Positions 28,171-36,778 of a stretch of 64,000 bases of DNA are shown piece by piece. The position numbers and the translations under genes are program-made. The notes beneath the pieces are model-generated. The model worked only from the letters and a program-made list of their open reading frames with translations, did no database searches and was not told where the DNA came from. Each line of letters begins with the position of its first letter. Within the stretch, counting starts at the first letter, position 1. Source of the stretch: Halostella salina (GTDB lineage: Archaea; Halobacteriota; Halobacteria; Halobacteriales; Natronoarchaeaceae); contig NZ_RCIH01000012.1 in NCBI RefSeq assembly GCF_003675855.1, positions 21,395 through 85,394 of the forward strand. The letters run 5' to 3'.

Positions 28171-29532
28171 ATGGCGGTACTGGACGATCTCTCGGGGTTC
28201 GAGTTCGAGGACGTGATGGAGGACGTGTTCCGGAACCTCGGCTACGAGAACGTCCGCCAGGCCGAGCGGACGGCCGACGAGGGCCGGGACATTATCATGG
28301 AGGAAGTCGTCGACGGCACTCGGCGGGGGATTGTCGTCGAATGCAAGCATACGGATACCGTCGGGCGACCAGTCGTCCAGAAGCTCCACTCGGCGATCGC
28401 GACGTTCGAGTTCAACGGTCCAAAGCGGGGGATGGTCGTTACCACCGGTCGGTTCACGGGTCCGGCTGAGGAGTACGCGGAGCGCCTCCAGCAGAACGAC
28501 GACCCCTATCCGATCGAGCTGATCGATGGTGAAGACCTCCGGGAGATCGCAGACGAGGTCGGTCTCGACCTGTACAACGGCCGCATCGAGATCCTCTGTG
28601 ACGAAACCCTCCGGCCGTACGATCCGGCGACCGATGTCGATGCACCCGTCACGGAGGCGTTCCGCGACATTGAGAACATCGAGGCCGCCGACCTTCCAGA
28701 ACCGCATTCGGCGGTGACGTTCCGCCCGGTGGTCGCGGTCACCGCGGACACGAACGCCGTCTTCGAGACGTCGGTGGGCGTTATCCACCGGATCAACGAC
28801 CGGACCCGATTCGTTGCCCACGCCGAACGCGGGCAGCCACAGGTCGTCGACGAGGACGTCGCGACGCTGGTCACCGAGAACCTCCACGCGACGGTCGATC
28901 TCGACGCCGAGCAGTTCGGAGAGGTGTTCGACGACGTTGAAGAGCGCCGGTTCGGCCAGACGCAAACGGAGTACAAGGACTGGGCCGTCGAGCGCCTCCA
29001 GCAACACCATACGACGACGGTCACCTACACCGGCGACAACAACGTCACGTACAACAAGACCTGCGAGCCGAACCGCTCGGACATCTCCGTGCAGTCGATC
29101 GAACCAGTGTACCTCCCCGAAGTTCGGCAGACCACCGACATCCAGGAGTACACCTACCCCTACGAGTACTACGTGGCAGGCCCGTCACGAGTGACCGCCG
29201 AAGACGGAATCCACCGCTGCGTCCACTGTGACACGAGCGGCGACGAGACGTACACCTACTGTCCGAACTGCGGGGCCATCGCCTGCTCCAGCCACATCAA
29301 AACGGAGCGGCTGGAAGGCGAACCGGTCTGTACGGGCTGTGCGGTGACGGAACGGTTCGCGCTGAAGACGAACTACTTCTACGACGAGGAGAATCTCGAG
29401 GCGTTCCGCGAGGAGTACGCCGATATGCCGCTTCACGAGAAGGCGATGGAGAACAAGTGGCTGGCCGGGGGAAGCGTTGTCGCGACGGTGCTGCTCATCG
29501 TCGGACTACTCGTCATCGGCGGCATCATCTGA
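28171..29532 (+). CDS. Membrane-anchored Mrr-type nuclease with zinc ribbon
   Basis: The 453-aa protein begins with an Mrr/restriction-endonuclease-like domain: FEFEDVMEDVFRNLGYENV, catalytic Asp40 in DEGRDIIM and Glu57-Cys-Lys59 in VVECKH, the D...ExK nuclease pattern, then RPVVQKLHSA. The domain ends near residue 130. A long middle part of unknown type follows, then zinc-ribbon pairs CVHCDTS...CPNCGAIAC and CTGC at about 350-390. The C-terminus is a single membrane helix (GGSVVATVLLIVGLLVIGGII). This suggests a nuclease held at the inner membrane face, perhaps acting on incoming DNA. No methylase or partner is adjacent, so a classical restriction-modification pair is not supported. Confidence 0.8.
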   Translation: MAVLDDLSGFEFEDVMEDVFRNLGYENVRQAERTADEGRDIIMEEVVDGTRRGIVVECKHTDTVGRPVVQKLHSAIATFEFNGPKRGMVVTTGRFTGPAEEYAERLQQNDDPYPIELIDGEDLREIADEVGLDLYNGRIEILCDETLRPYDPATDVDAPVTEAFRDIENIEAADLPEPHSAVTFRPVVAVTADTNAVFETSVGVIHRINDRTRFVAHAERGQPQVVDEDVATLVTENLHATVDLDAEQFGEVFDDVEERRFGQTQTEYKDWAVERLQQHHTTTVTYTGDNNVTYNKTCEPNRSDISVQSIEPVYLPEVRQTTDIQEYTYPYEYYVAGPSRVTAEDGIHRCVHCDTSGDETYTYCPNCGAIACSSHIKTERLEGEPVCTGCAVTERFALKTNYFYDEENLEAFREEYADMPLHEKAMENKWLAGGSVVATVLLIVGLLVIGGII

Positions 29533-29623
29533 GCGGGCTACGCGTTCACGCCGGCTCAGCGACCATCTCCTCGAGCGCGTGCTCAAGCGGGCCGTGGAAC
29601 TGCCAGCTAGCCCGCTCGAAGGC

Positions 29624-30121
29624 TTACTCGGTCGGGCCATCCCAGCGCGGGAAGGCGGAGTGACCACTCACCTTGACGGTCCACTCGGAGGGGTCGTCGA
29701 ACGGGTTTCGGGTCGGAAGTTCGACGACGTAGAGGTACTCTTCGTCGCCGTGGATGCCGTCGTCCGGATTCTCGACGCCGTGTCCGAGCAGAAACATCGG
29801 CTGGTCGAGGTGCTCCATATTGTCCGGGTCGAGGAGGTCTGCTGGCTGTGCTGCGTCGACCGTTCGGTCTGGGTCACCATCCAGATACAGGTCGACCGTC
29901 GAGAGCTTGTCGAGGAACATGAACGTCGCCGCCGTGTAGCCCGGTCCGCGTTCGGCACGAGTCGCATCGAGAAGCTCTTTCAGCTGTGCGAGATCCCGGA
30001 GGACGCTCCCTGGGTAGCCATCCGAATGTCGGTACACCTGCGCGACGCGATCGGTGCTGTCATCTGTCTCATCGGGCTGTTCGACTCGTTGGACGAATCG
30101 GAGTTGACTCCGTGTCGACAT
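29624..30121 (-). CDS. Conserved-looking acidic protein of unknown function
   Basis: The 165-aa soluble, very acidic protein starts at ATG 30121 (MSTRSQLRFVQRVEQ). The order AQVYRHSDGYPGSVLRDLAQ, then YTAATFMFLDKL, then EEYLYVVELP and WTVKVSGHSAF is regular alpha-beta and looks like a real fold. I do not recognise the family. The upstream extension to 30178 is Arg-rich and unlikely. It stands alone, facing the hydrolase gene at 30304. Confidence 0.65.
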   Translation of the reverse strand: MSTRSQLRFVQRVEQPDETDDSTDRVAQVYRHSDGYPGSVLRDLAQLKELLDATRAERGPGYTAATFMFLDKLSTVDLYLDGDPDRTVDAAQPADLLDPDNMEHLDQPMFLLGHGVENPDDGIHGDEEYLYVVELPTRNPFDDPSEWTVKVSGHSAFPRWDGPTE

Positions 30122-30303
30122 CGGTATTCGCCGGCGCGTGTGCGCCGGCACCCATCGCCGGCGCAGGAACAACACCACGCGATCAGTGACTTCTTGTGAT
30201 CTGCTGTGGTGCCCAGTGATGATCTACCGCTAAACTGGGTGGAGTATTTAAACACATTTTTAGTATAACATTGGACGCAAGCTGATCTCTGCCCTCGTTT
30301 CTG

Positions 30304-31242
30304 ATGATGTCAGTTGACGACCCAGCTGAACTGGAAGAACAGGTTGAGAGCGTCCAATTCCCGAGCAAGGGCCTGACGCTTGCCGGGCACCTCTACACAC
30401 CGGATAATTCATCTTCGACGCCGTCCCCGGCCATCGTGATTGGGCACCAAACGACCGCAGTGAAAGAGCAGGGACCGGCCGAGTATGCCCAGCGGTTGGT
30501 CGAACAAGGGTACATTGTGCTCACATTCGACGCGGCCTACCAAGGAGAGAGCGAGGGCGAGCCCCACGGTCTAGAAGATCCGTTCCAGCGCGCAGAGGAC
30601 TTCCGCAACGCCGTGTCTTACCTAACGACCCGCGAAGAGGCCGATTCCGAACGGATCGGCGTGCTCGGAATCTGCGGATCGGGCGGCTACGTCCCGTTCG
30701 CCGCACAGACCGACCACCGGATGAAGGCTGTGGCCACCGTCAGCGCAGTGGACCTTGCGCGATACTTCCGAGAGCCTGATCCCGAAGCATTCCAGGAGAT
30801 GGTCAAACAGGCAGGCGCGTTGCGTAGCGAGGAGGCCGTCGGTTTCCCCGCTAAGCTGGTCAGTGCGCTGCCTGAACCGGAGGAAGTCGATGACTCGACT
30901 CCGCAGACCGTCCGTGAGTTTGTCGACTACTACAAGACGCCCCGCGGCCAGCACCCCCGGTCGACCAACAAGTGGGTGGCCCGCAGCGCCGACCTGCTCG
31001 ATCAGTTCGACGCGTTCGCCGACATCGACAAGATCGCTCCACGACCCCTGCTGATGATCGCCGGTACTGAAGCATCCACGCTACCCCACAGTGAAGACGC
31101 GATCGATCAGGCCGGCGAGAACGCCGAACTCGTCATGCTCGAGGGTGCGACGTACGTTGACCTCTACGACAAGGACGAGTACGTCTCTCCGGCCGTGGAG
31201 AAGCTGACCGAATTCTTCGATCAGCATCTGACCAACGCCTAA
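30304..31242 (+). CDS. Alpha/beta hydrolase (dienelactone-hydrolase-like)
   Basis: The 312-aa protein has an alpha/beta hydrolase fold: oxyanion region PAIVIGHQTTAVKEQ, LTFDAAYQGESEG, and the nucleophile elbow LGICGSGGY near residue 123, with Cys at the nucleophile place as in dienelactone hydrolases. The likely Asp is near PLLMIAGTEAST and the His near the C-terminus is not certain. A TATA-like GTATTTAAAC near 30244-30253 precedes the gene. ATG 30304 or 30307 could be the start. The substrate is unknown. Confidence 0.8.
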   Translation: MMSVDDPAELEEQVESVQFPSKGLTLAGHLYTPDNSSSTPSPAIVIGHQTTAVKEQGPAEYAQRLVEQGYIVLTFDAAYQGESEGEPHGLEDPFQRAEDFRNAVSYLTTREEADSERIGVLGICGSGGYVPFAAQTDHRMKAVATVSAVDLARYFREPDPEAFQEMVKQAGALRSEEAVGFPAKLVSALPEPEEVDDSTPQTVREFVDYYKTPRGQHPRSTNKWVARSADLLDQFDAFADIDKIAPRPLLMIAGTEASTLPHSEDAIDQAGENAELVMLEGATYVDLYDKDEYVSPAVEKLTEFFDQHLTNA

Positions 31243-31653
31243 CACGCAGGTGTAACAGTACTGATTCCGGTCAGATTCCTGGGACACTACTCCGATTTCG
31301 GGTCGTTATCGCTGCCCCCATCACTGACCCCTACTGGAGTGTGTAGCGGTCTCGCCTACTCTAAGAACGATCCTCTAATCCTTCTCTCCAGAATTTAAGC
31401 GCCCGTAGACCGTAGGAGAATACAATGAACATCGTTACTGAATTCGTCATCAGCTCGCCGTCGCTGAACTGGGGACTGGACAGCGACAGCTCGCCCTGCT
31501 GTTCGAGGTGCCGTTGGGAATCGTCGAGAGCATAGCTCTCCATCAGAATCGGGTGAGCGACCACCCATTTTTTGATTTGTGGTGAGGATAGAAGGTGATC
31601 CGTCGCCCTACTACGGGTGCCCACGGTTGGGGGAGTGAAGGATCCGTTCAGCG
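31243..31653. other. Region without a convincing gene
   Basis: About 410 bp between the hydrolase and the monooxygenase-like gene. A minus-strand frame at 31361-31624 (87 codons) reads MESYALDDSQRHLEQQGELS then a hydrophobic stretch; it has no clear start signal or family and I do not call it. AGTTTCGAG-like terminators were not identified. Confidence 0.3.
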
Positions 31654-31959
31654 TTACAGTTCCAGTTCGGTTGCGGAGTCGACTTCGAACTGGATGATTT
31701 CGGGCTCACCGTCGAGCAGGTCGGTGAGCGCGGCCTCGAACTCTTGGAAGTGGTCGGTCCGAGTGTGTGCCTCGAAGGCGGCCTCGTCCTCGTACTGCTC
31801 GAAGAATCGCACCACGTTCGGGTCGTTGACGTCGGTCGTTGCCCGGTAGTCGATCATCCCCTCTTCGGCTTGGGACCGTTCGACGAGATCCTCGATCAGG
31901 TCGAGTGCTTCCTCGCGCTTTTCGGGCGCAATCGGGAACGAAGCATGAAGTACGATCAT
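31654..31959 (-). CDS. ABM-domain protein (quinol monooxygenase-like)
   Basis: The 101-aa protein, from ATG 31959 (MIVLHASFPIAPEKREE), is an antibiotic-biosynthesis-monooxygenase (ABM) ferredoxin-like fold. Family pattern: a first beta strand, a long helix (ALDLIEDLVERSQAEEG), then DYRATTDVNDPNVVRFFEQY with the conserved E-Y and FEAHTRTDHFQEF. Such small proteins oxidise quinols or degrade haem; the substrate here is unknown. An upstream in-frame extension (to 32055) is less likely. It diverges from 32084. Confidence 0.82.
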   Translation of the reverse strand: MIVLHASFPIAPEKREEALDLIEDLVERSQAEEGMIDYRATTDVNDPNVVRFFEQYEDEAAFEAHTRTDHFQEFEAALTDLLDGEPEIIQFEVDSATELEL

Positions 31960-32083
31960 CGCACGCTCATCCACAGACGCGCCGCTAAAAAACCTCAGGC
32001 ATCGGTTGCAGTCGGTTAGCTCCGATAGACAGCGTTCGACCGAATCGAAATCCACACAAAGGGTCCGAGCGGTGAGCTAACCT

Positions 32084-32680
32084 ATGTTGGAGGTGGCGCG
32101 GACGTACTCGGAGATGTTCGCCCCCGAACTTTTTGTGCTTCTCTGTAGTCTGCTCGTCGTCGGCTACGAGTGGCGCACGTCGTCGGAGGGTTCTCTCGGG
32201 GGGCTCAGTAAGCGTGTCATTGTTGTCGCGTGTGGATGGGGCATCGCATTTGCTATTTATCAGGGGGTTCCACGAGTCGTTGGGACACTTCCGGAGTGGG
32301 GAACTAACGCAACGGGAAGTGCAGGATTAGCTATCGGTATACTGGTAATTTGGTTTGGGTGGCGAATATGGGACTGGGGAAGCACTGTGCCCGAATTCGC
32401 TCTCCTTCTGGTGGGAGTGACCGTTCCTCACCTCCTCATCACGCCCTTCTGGGACATTTCGAGCCACGTCCTGTATGCGATGACACCAGCTGGCTATCTG
32501 TCGCTCGTCGATCGGCGGTTCGTTCCCCTCATAGTCGTGGCGCTCGGGATGGTCGTTGCTCGGCCACTTGCCGAAGCACACACGTGGTTGCAGTCGATCG
32601 GCGGTCTCGTCCTCGCACTGGCATTTTTGCTTGCTCTCTCCCGAGTCAGCTCTCGGACGGTCCGACCCTCAGACCATTAG
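32084..32680 (+). CDS. Multi-span membrane protein, unknown
   Basis: The 198-aa protein has about six hydrophobic helices (for example FAPELFVLLCSLLVVGYEW, AGLAIGILVIWFGWRIW, FVPLIVVALGMVVARPL and VLALAFLLALSRV). Start ATG 32084 gives MLEVARTYSEMF. I do not recognise the family. It ends 76 bp before the stop of the regulator on the opposite strand. Confidence 0.65.
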   Translation: MLEVARTYSEMFAPELFVLLCSLLVVGYEWRTSSEGSLGGLSKRVIVVACGWGIAFAIYQGVPRVVGTLPEWGTNATGSAGLAIGILVIWFGWRIWDWGSTVPEFALLLVGVTVPHLLITPFWDISSHVLYAMTPAGYLSLVDRRFVPLIVVALGMVVARPLAEAHTWLQSIGGLVLALAFLLALSRVSSRTVRPSDH

Positions 32681-32756
32681 GAGGTGGGGCACCGAAGACG
32701 GGCGGCGTCCGGTTCGGGACACGTCTCGGAGAAGAGTAGGATGGCCGGCGCCGACC

Positions 32757-34358
32757 TTAGCCGGAGTGCCACTCGTCCAGCAGCCGGTCGACGACCTTCC
32801 GCTGGGCCGTACGCAGGTGCTGGGTGAACGTCTGTCGCGCAATACCGAGCCGCTCGGCGATCTCGGTCCCGTTCGCGCCCCGCGGCCGATCGAAGTACCC
32901 CTCGTGGAAGGCGTGGCGGAGGTATTCGCGTTGCTTGTCGGTGAGGTCGTCGAACGGGTGGGTCGTGACCAGGTCGCTGTCGTCGTCGGTCCAAATCGTC
33001 TGCACGGAGACGCCCTCGAACTCGCGTTCGAGGGCCGATCGGAAACCGGAGACCGGCTGCTCCTCGCCGACGCGCCCCCGCACCGTCGCCGTGCCGTCTT
33101 CGACGATGGTCCGCTCGAAGCGCACTCCCTGGGAGCCGAGCACCTCCTCGGGCGTTGGTGGCTCGGCAACCACCGCACAGCGGACCGATCCGTCCGACAC
33201 GTCGACATCATCGACGGTCACGGTGGAAACGTCGGTAGCGGCTGTGGCAACCGCCTCGGGTGAGTGCCCATCGAAGTGACAGAGGTACACCGTCGAGCCG
33301 TCGGTCCGGCCGACGACGGACGGACACTCGATCCGGGGAGTACCGGGCAGGGTCCCGGCGAGTGCGAGTAGCGGGACACCCGGATCCGAAACGGTGACCT
33401 CCACCCGGACACTCTGGTCGGCTAACAGGGAGCGCTTGCGGTCTAGTGACCGGAGCGCGTAGCCGACGGTCTCGGCGTACTCCTCGACCACACGCGCTTC
33501 GTCGGGATCGGGCGGGGTTGAGGAGAGGTACACGCCGAGGGCGCCGCTTTGCACGCCCTCGTACTGAATCGGCGTAGCGATGACGCTCTCGAACCCACAG
33601 TTTCGTGCGACTCTTGCCCACTCTGCGGACGCCGCCTTGCCGTCGAGGTCCGAGACGACGACCGTCTCGTTTTCCAAGTTGACTCGCCGGACGGGTTCGC
33701 CCTCCTGGAGCCCGTCGGTCGTCGTCACGGCATCCAGATAATCGTCGTGACCGGCGCTCGTTCGGGGACGGATAGTTCCGTCAGGCTCGGCGGTCCCGAT
33801 CCAGGCCATCGCGTACGCGTCGTCCTCGACGAGACGGCGGCAGAACTGCCGGCAGAGGGCCGCCTCGCTCGCGGTGTCCCGGAGGACGTCGAGGACGGCC
33901 GTCTTGGTCCGGCGCTGGCGTTGTAGTGCGCGGTCGGTGCGATAGGTGTGGACCCCGGTCGCGACCTTGCTCGCGAGCACCTCGCCGGCGTCGTCCTCGC
34001 CCTTGCGGACGTAGTCGGTTACGCCGCGGCCGATGGCCTCGCTGGCGACGCTCTCGTCGCCCCGGCCGGTAACGAGCACGAACGGACGATCGGGATCCGC
34101 TTCGTGAACGGTCGCCAAGAGTTCCAGTCCGTCGCCGTCACCCAGCTGGTAGTCCGAGACGACGCAGTCCGGATCGAGTTCGGCGAACCGCTCCCTGCCC
34201 GCCGCGAGACTGTGTGCGAGTTCGACGTCGAAGTCGCCCTCCCGCTCGAGGAGTTCGCCGGTCGCCCACGCCCAGTGCTCGTCGTCGTCGACCAGTAGCA
34301 CCGTCACCTCCTCCGGTATCACCGCGCTGTCGGTCGACGTGCGAGAGGAGACGGTCAT
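32757..34358 (-). CDS. Receiver-GAF-HTH_10 regulator (module 1, BAT-like)
   Basis: The product is about 533 aa from ATG 34358. Order: receiver domain with acidic pocket LLVDDDEHW and phospho-Asp in DCVVSDYQLGDGDG (about residue 69), GAF-type sensor (about 150-310), a beta-rich BAT middle domain, and a C-terminal HTH_10 (LTDKQREYLRHAFHEGYF, ARQTFTQHLRTAQRKV). This is the bacterio-opsin-activator family. I prefer ATG 34358 over 34379 because the upstream TATA-like GTTTAT at 34384-34389 would put the TSS about at 34360, leaderless, as at the three sister promoters. It diverges from a histidine kinase, the probable partner. A paralogue at 47874 has the same architecture. Confidence 0.9.
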   Translation of the reverse strand: MTVSSRTSTDSAVIPEEVTVLLVDDDEHWAWATGELLEREGDFDVELAHSLAAGRERFAELDPDCVVSDYQLGDGDGLELLATVHEADPDRPFVLVTGRGDESVASEAIGRGVTDYVRKGEDDAGEVLASKVATGVHTYRTDRALQRQRRTKTAVLDVLRDTASEAALCRQFCRRLVEDDAYAMAWIGTAEPDGTIRPRTSAGHDDYLDAVTTTDGLQEGEPVRRVNLENETVVVSDLDGKAASAEWARVARNCGFESVIATPIQYEGVQSGALGVYLSSTPPDPDEARVVEEYAETVGYALRSLDRKRSLLADQSVRVEVTVSDPGVPLLALAGTLPGTPRIECPSVVGRTDGSTVYLCHFDGHSPEAVATAATDVSTVTVDDVDVSDGSVRCAVVAEPPTPEEVLGSQGVRFERTIVEDGTATVRGRVGEEQPVSGFRSALEREFEGVSVQTIWTDDDSDLVTTHPFDDLTDKQREYLRHAFHEGYFDRPRGANGTEIAERLGIARQTFTQHLRTAQRKVVDRLLDEWHSG

Positions 34359-34383
34359 TGTCGGGGGATGGTTCGGCATCGGG

Positions 34384-34403
34384 ATAAACGTGGTACCTGC
34401 ATA
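34384..34403 (-). promoter_or_regulatory. Module element before the module 1 regulator
   Basis: On the minus strand the sequence is TATGCAGGTACCACGTTTAT. The last six bases are a TATA-like box and the first half matches the sites at 36374, 49621 and 51786. It is 25 nt upstream of ATG 34358. GGTACC...GGTACC also forms a direct pair here (34392-34397 and 34405-34410). Confidence 0.65.
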
Positions 34404-34495
34404 GGGTACCGAGGGCGGTGTCCAGCCGCTCCGGTTCTCGAGCCCCGATAATTATACGGTTTCTCGGTTGAACGATATGATAGAGGACCGAACGG

Positions 34496-36289
34496 ATGAC
34501 TACGGACGGCCTCGATGCCGATCTCTTCAAGCGGGTCCCCGACGGCGCACTCGCCTCGGATCCCGAAACGGGCGAGATCTTGGCGGTCAACGAGAAGCTC
34601 TGTGAACTGCTCGGGGTCGAACAGTCCGCCGTCCGGGGAACGACTCTCTCATCTCACACCGCGACAGGCCACCGGATGTCCGACTCGATAGTCGGCTCCA
34701 ACCGACTCTCCCAGCCCGACGACGGGCCGGTCCAGTGGACTTGGCCGCTGGAAACGGCCAGCGAAGACGTGTTCCTCCTAGCGGCCCACAGCACCGTGGT
34801 GACGGTCGATGACGTCGACGTCGTGTTGACGACGGTCCGGCCGATCAGCGAACGACCGGAGCGAGAAACCGAACTGGCCGAGGCACGAACGCGGTACCGT
34901 CGGATACTCGACCACTTATCGGATTACGTGGTGATCCTCTCGGAACCGGGCGTCATCGAGTACGCGTCACCGGGCGTCGAAGAGACGCTCGGATACGCGC
35001 CCGACGCGGTCGTCGGTACGGACGCGTTCGAGTACGTGGTACCGGAGGATCGGGAGAGAGTGCGGTCCGCGTTCGTGGACCAACTCGAAACGCCCGGTGC
35101 GGAGCATCGGGTCGACTACCGCGTCCGAGCGAGTGACGGGTCGATCAAGTGGACCGAGGCCCGCGGCGGCAACTATCTGGACGACCCGTTGATCGACGGG
35201 ATCATGGTGACAATCCGTGACGTCACCGAGCGCAAGCAACGCGAGCGGACACTCAGCTACCGCACAGCTCTGTTCGAGGCGGTCACCGAGTCCATCGACG
35301 CAGGCGTACTCGTCGTCGGGACCGACCGCGAAATACTCTGGTACAACGCCCAGTTCCGGGAGATGTGGGACCTTCCGAAAGAGGTCCTCAAGAACACAGT
35401 CGACAACGAGCGGGCGATCGAGCAGGTGCTCGACACCGTCGTGAATCCGGAGCGCTTCCGGGAGGCAACGGAGGAGCTGTACGAGCCCCCCTACGAGGCG
35501 GCACGCACGGAAATCGAACTGATCGACGGACGCTGGTTCGACCGGTACACCGCGCCTGTCGTCGACGAGGACGGCACCCGCTACGGCCTGTTGTCACTCA
35601 CGCGCGATGTCACTGATCGCAAGCGCTACGAGACGCGCATCGAGACGCAGAATCGTCGGCTGGAGCGGCTGGCGGACGTAATCGCCCACGACATACAGAC
35701 GCCACTGTCGACGGCCACGAAACTCCTGCAGTTGCTCGAGTTGGAACTGGAAGAGCCGGACGAGTCCGTCGCCGAACCCATCGCACGTCTCGGAGCGACG
35801 CTGGACCGCCTCGAGAGCTTTGCCGACCACCTGCCGCGGTTGGCCAGAGAGAGTACGGACGTCGAGACGGCCGTCGAGTGTTCGCTCGCTGATATCGCCG
35901 CCGACGCGTGGGCGGTGACCGACACCGGCGACCTCGAACTCGAACTGGGCGGGGACCGGACGTTAGCGGGGGATCCGACCCGTCTTCAGCAACTGTTCGA
36001 GAACCTTTTCGGCAACGTTCGCGAGTACGGTGTCGAGCGGGTTCATGGGGAGGCCACCGCGACGACGGTTTGGATCGAACCGACGGAGACGGGCTTTGCC
36101 GTCGCCGATGACGGTCCGGGTGTGCCCGAGTCGGTGCGGGACGATATCTTCGAGTACGGCGTGTCGACGGGAGACGGCGCCGGCATCGGTCTCGCAATCG
36201 TCCGGACGATCGTCGAGGCCCACGGCTGGTCGATTCGCGTGACCGACGGTCCCAGCGGTGGCGCAAAGTTCGTAGTCGATACGACCTGA
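34496..36289 (+). CDS. Multi-PAS sensor histidine kinase (module 1)
   Basis: The 597-aa soluble kinase has a PAS-like start, then a clear PAS (RYRRILDHLSDYVVILSEPG, about residues 133-245), a third PAS (DAGVLVVGTDREILWYNAQF, about 258-375), a HisKA-like helix with His in LADVIAHDIQTPLS (about 398) and HATPase_c (NLFGNVREYG about 502, DDGPGVPE about 538, GAGIGLAIV about 561). No membrane segment was seen, so it probably senses a cytoplasmic or redox signal. It diverges from the BAT-like regulator, its likely phosphotransfer partner, and precedes the giant surface-protein unit. TATA-like ATAATTATAC lies near 34448-34457. Confidence 0.92.
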   Translation: MTTDGLDADLFKRVPDGALASDPETGEILAVNEKLCELLGVEQSAVRGTTLSSHTATGHRMSDSIVGSNRLSQPDDGPVQWTWPLETASEDVFLLAAHSTVVTVDDVDVVLTTVRPISERPERETELAEARTRYRRILDHLSDYVVILSEPGVIEYASPGVEETLGYAPDAVVGTDAFEYVVPEDRERVRSAFVDQLETPGAEHRVDYRVRASDGSIKWTEARGGNYLDDPLIDGIMVTIRDVTERKQRERTLSYRTALFEAVTESIDAGVLVVGTDREILWYNAQFREMWDLPKEVLKNTVDNERAIEQVLDTVVNPERFREATEELYEPPYEAARTEIELIDGRWFDRYTAPVVDEDGTRYGLLSLTRDVTDRKRYETRIETQNRRLERLADVIAHDIQTPLSTATKLLQLLELELEEPDESVAEPIARLGATLDRLESFADHLPRLARESTDVETAVECSLADIAADAWAVTDTGDLELELGGDRTLAGDPTRLQQLFENLFGNVREYGVERVHGEATATTVWIEPTETGFAVADDGPGVPESVRDDIFEYGVSTGDGAGIGLAIVRTIVEAHGWSIRVTDGPSGGAKFVVDTT

Positions 36290-36373
36290 GCGGATCACGG
36301 TGTGAACTGAGCTGTGCCGGTACCTGCCGTGGAGCAGCCGTAGAGCTATTGATCACTTGTAACTAATTCAACG

Positions 36374-36393
36374 TATGCTGGTACACAGTTTAT
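36374..36393 (+). promoter_or_regulatory. Module element before giant gene unit 1
   Basis: TATGCTGGTACACAGTTTAT: conserved half-site followed at fixed spacing by TATA-like GTTTAT. It is 25 nt upstream of ATG 36419, where a 119-codon frame begins, and 85 bp after the kinase stop. Confidence 0.68.
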
Positions 36394-36418
36394 AGGGAAG
36401 CCTCACAGGAACCGAGGT

Positions 36419-36778
36419 ATGACTCGGAGCGCTGGAAATCAACGGGTACCCCATCCCGGTGTCGAGTGGTCCGAGAGACCTCGTCTCTTGGTCACACGCA
36501 AGACGGAGTCTTCCGTACGACCCCACGGCAACTGCCCTGCTCAACGTGTACACTCTACGGATGAGACAGTCGGCCCGAAAAGCGAGTCGCTACCAGTAGC
36601 AGACGACCGTGTCCGACAAATTCGAGTCGCACCTCCAGGAGCACACGGTCTGTCCGACCACGAGGGAGCGCTCGCGGCAGTGGCGGAACGACTCGACATC
36701 CTCGACATCCGTCGGGAATCGAGTTCCGGCACGCGGGTATCGACACGACCGAGACCGAACCGGGGGTGGGCGGCGTGA
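36419..36778 (+). CDS. Possible small leaderless gene coupled to giant gene 1
   Basis: A 119-codon frame starts at ATG 36419, exactly where a leaderless transcript from the element at 36374-36393 would begin. Its TGA (36776-36778) overlaps the GTG start of the giant gene by 4 nt (GTGA). The later part (LSDHEGALAAVAERLDILD) looks coding; the first part is Arg/Pro-rich and plain. I find no family. It could be a small protein or a leader peptide needed for coupled translation. The giant 2 and regulator 2 genes have the same arrangement, which is the main support. Confidence 0.45.
   Translation: MTRSAGNQRVPHPGVEWSERPRLLVTRKTESSVRPHGNCPAQRVHSTDETVGPKSESLPVADDRVRQIRVAPPGAHGLSDHEGALAAVAERLDILDIRRESSSGTRVSTRPRPNRGWAA

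Noticed and set aside
31361..31624. 87-codon minus-strand frame
   Set aside because: No start signal, family or coding bias clear enough for a call.
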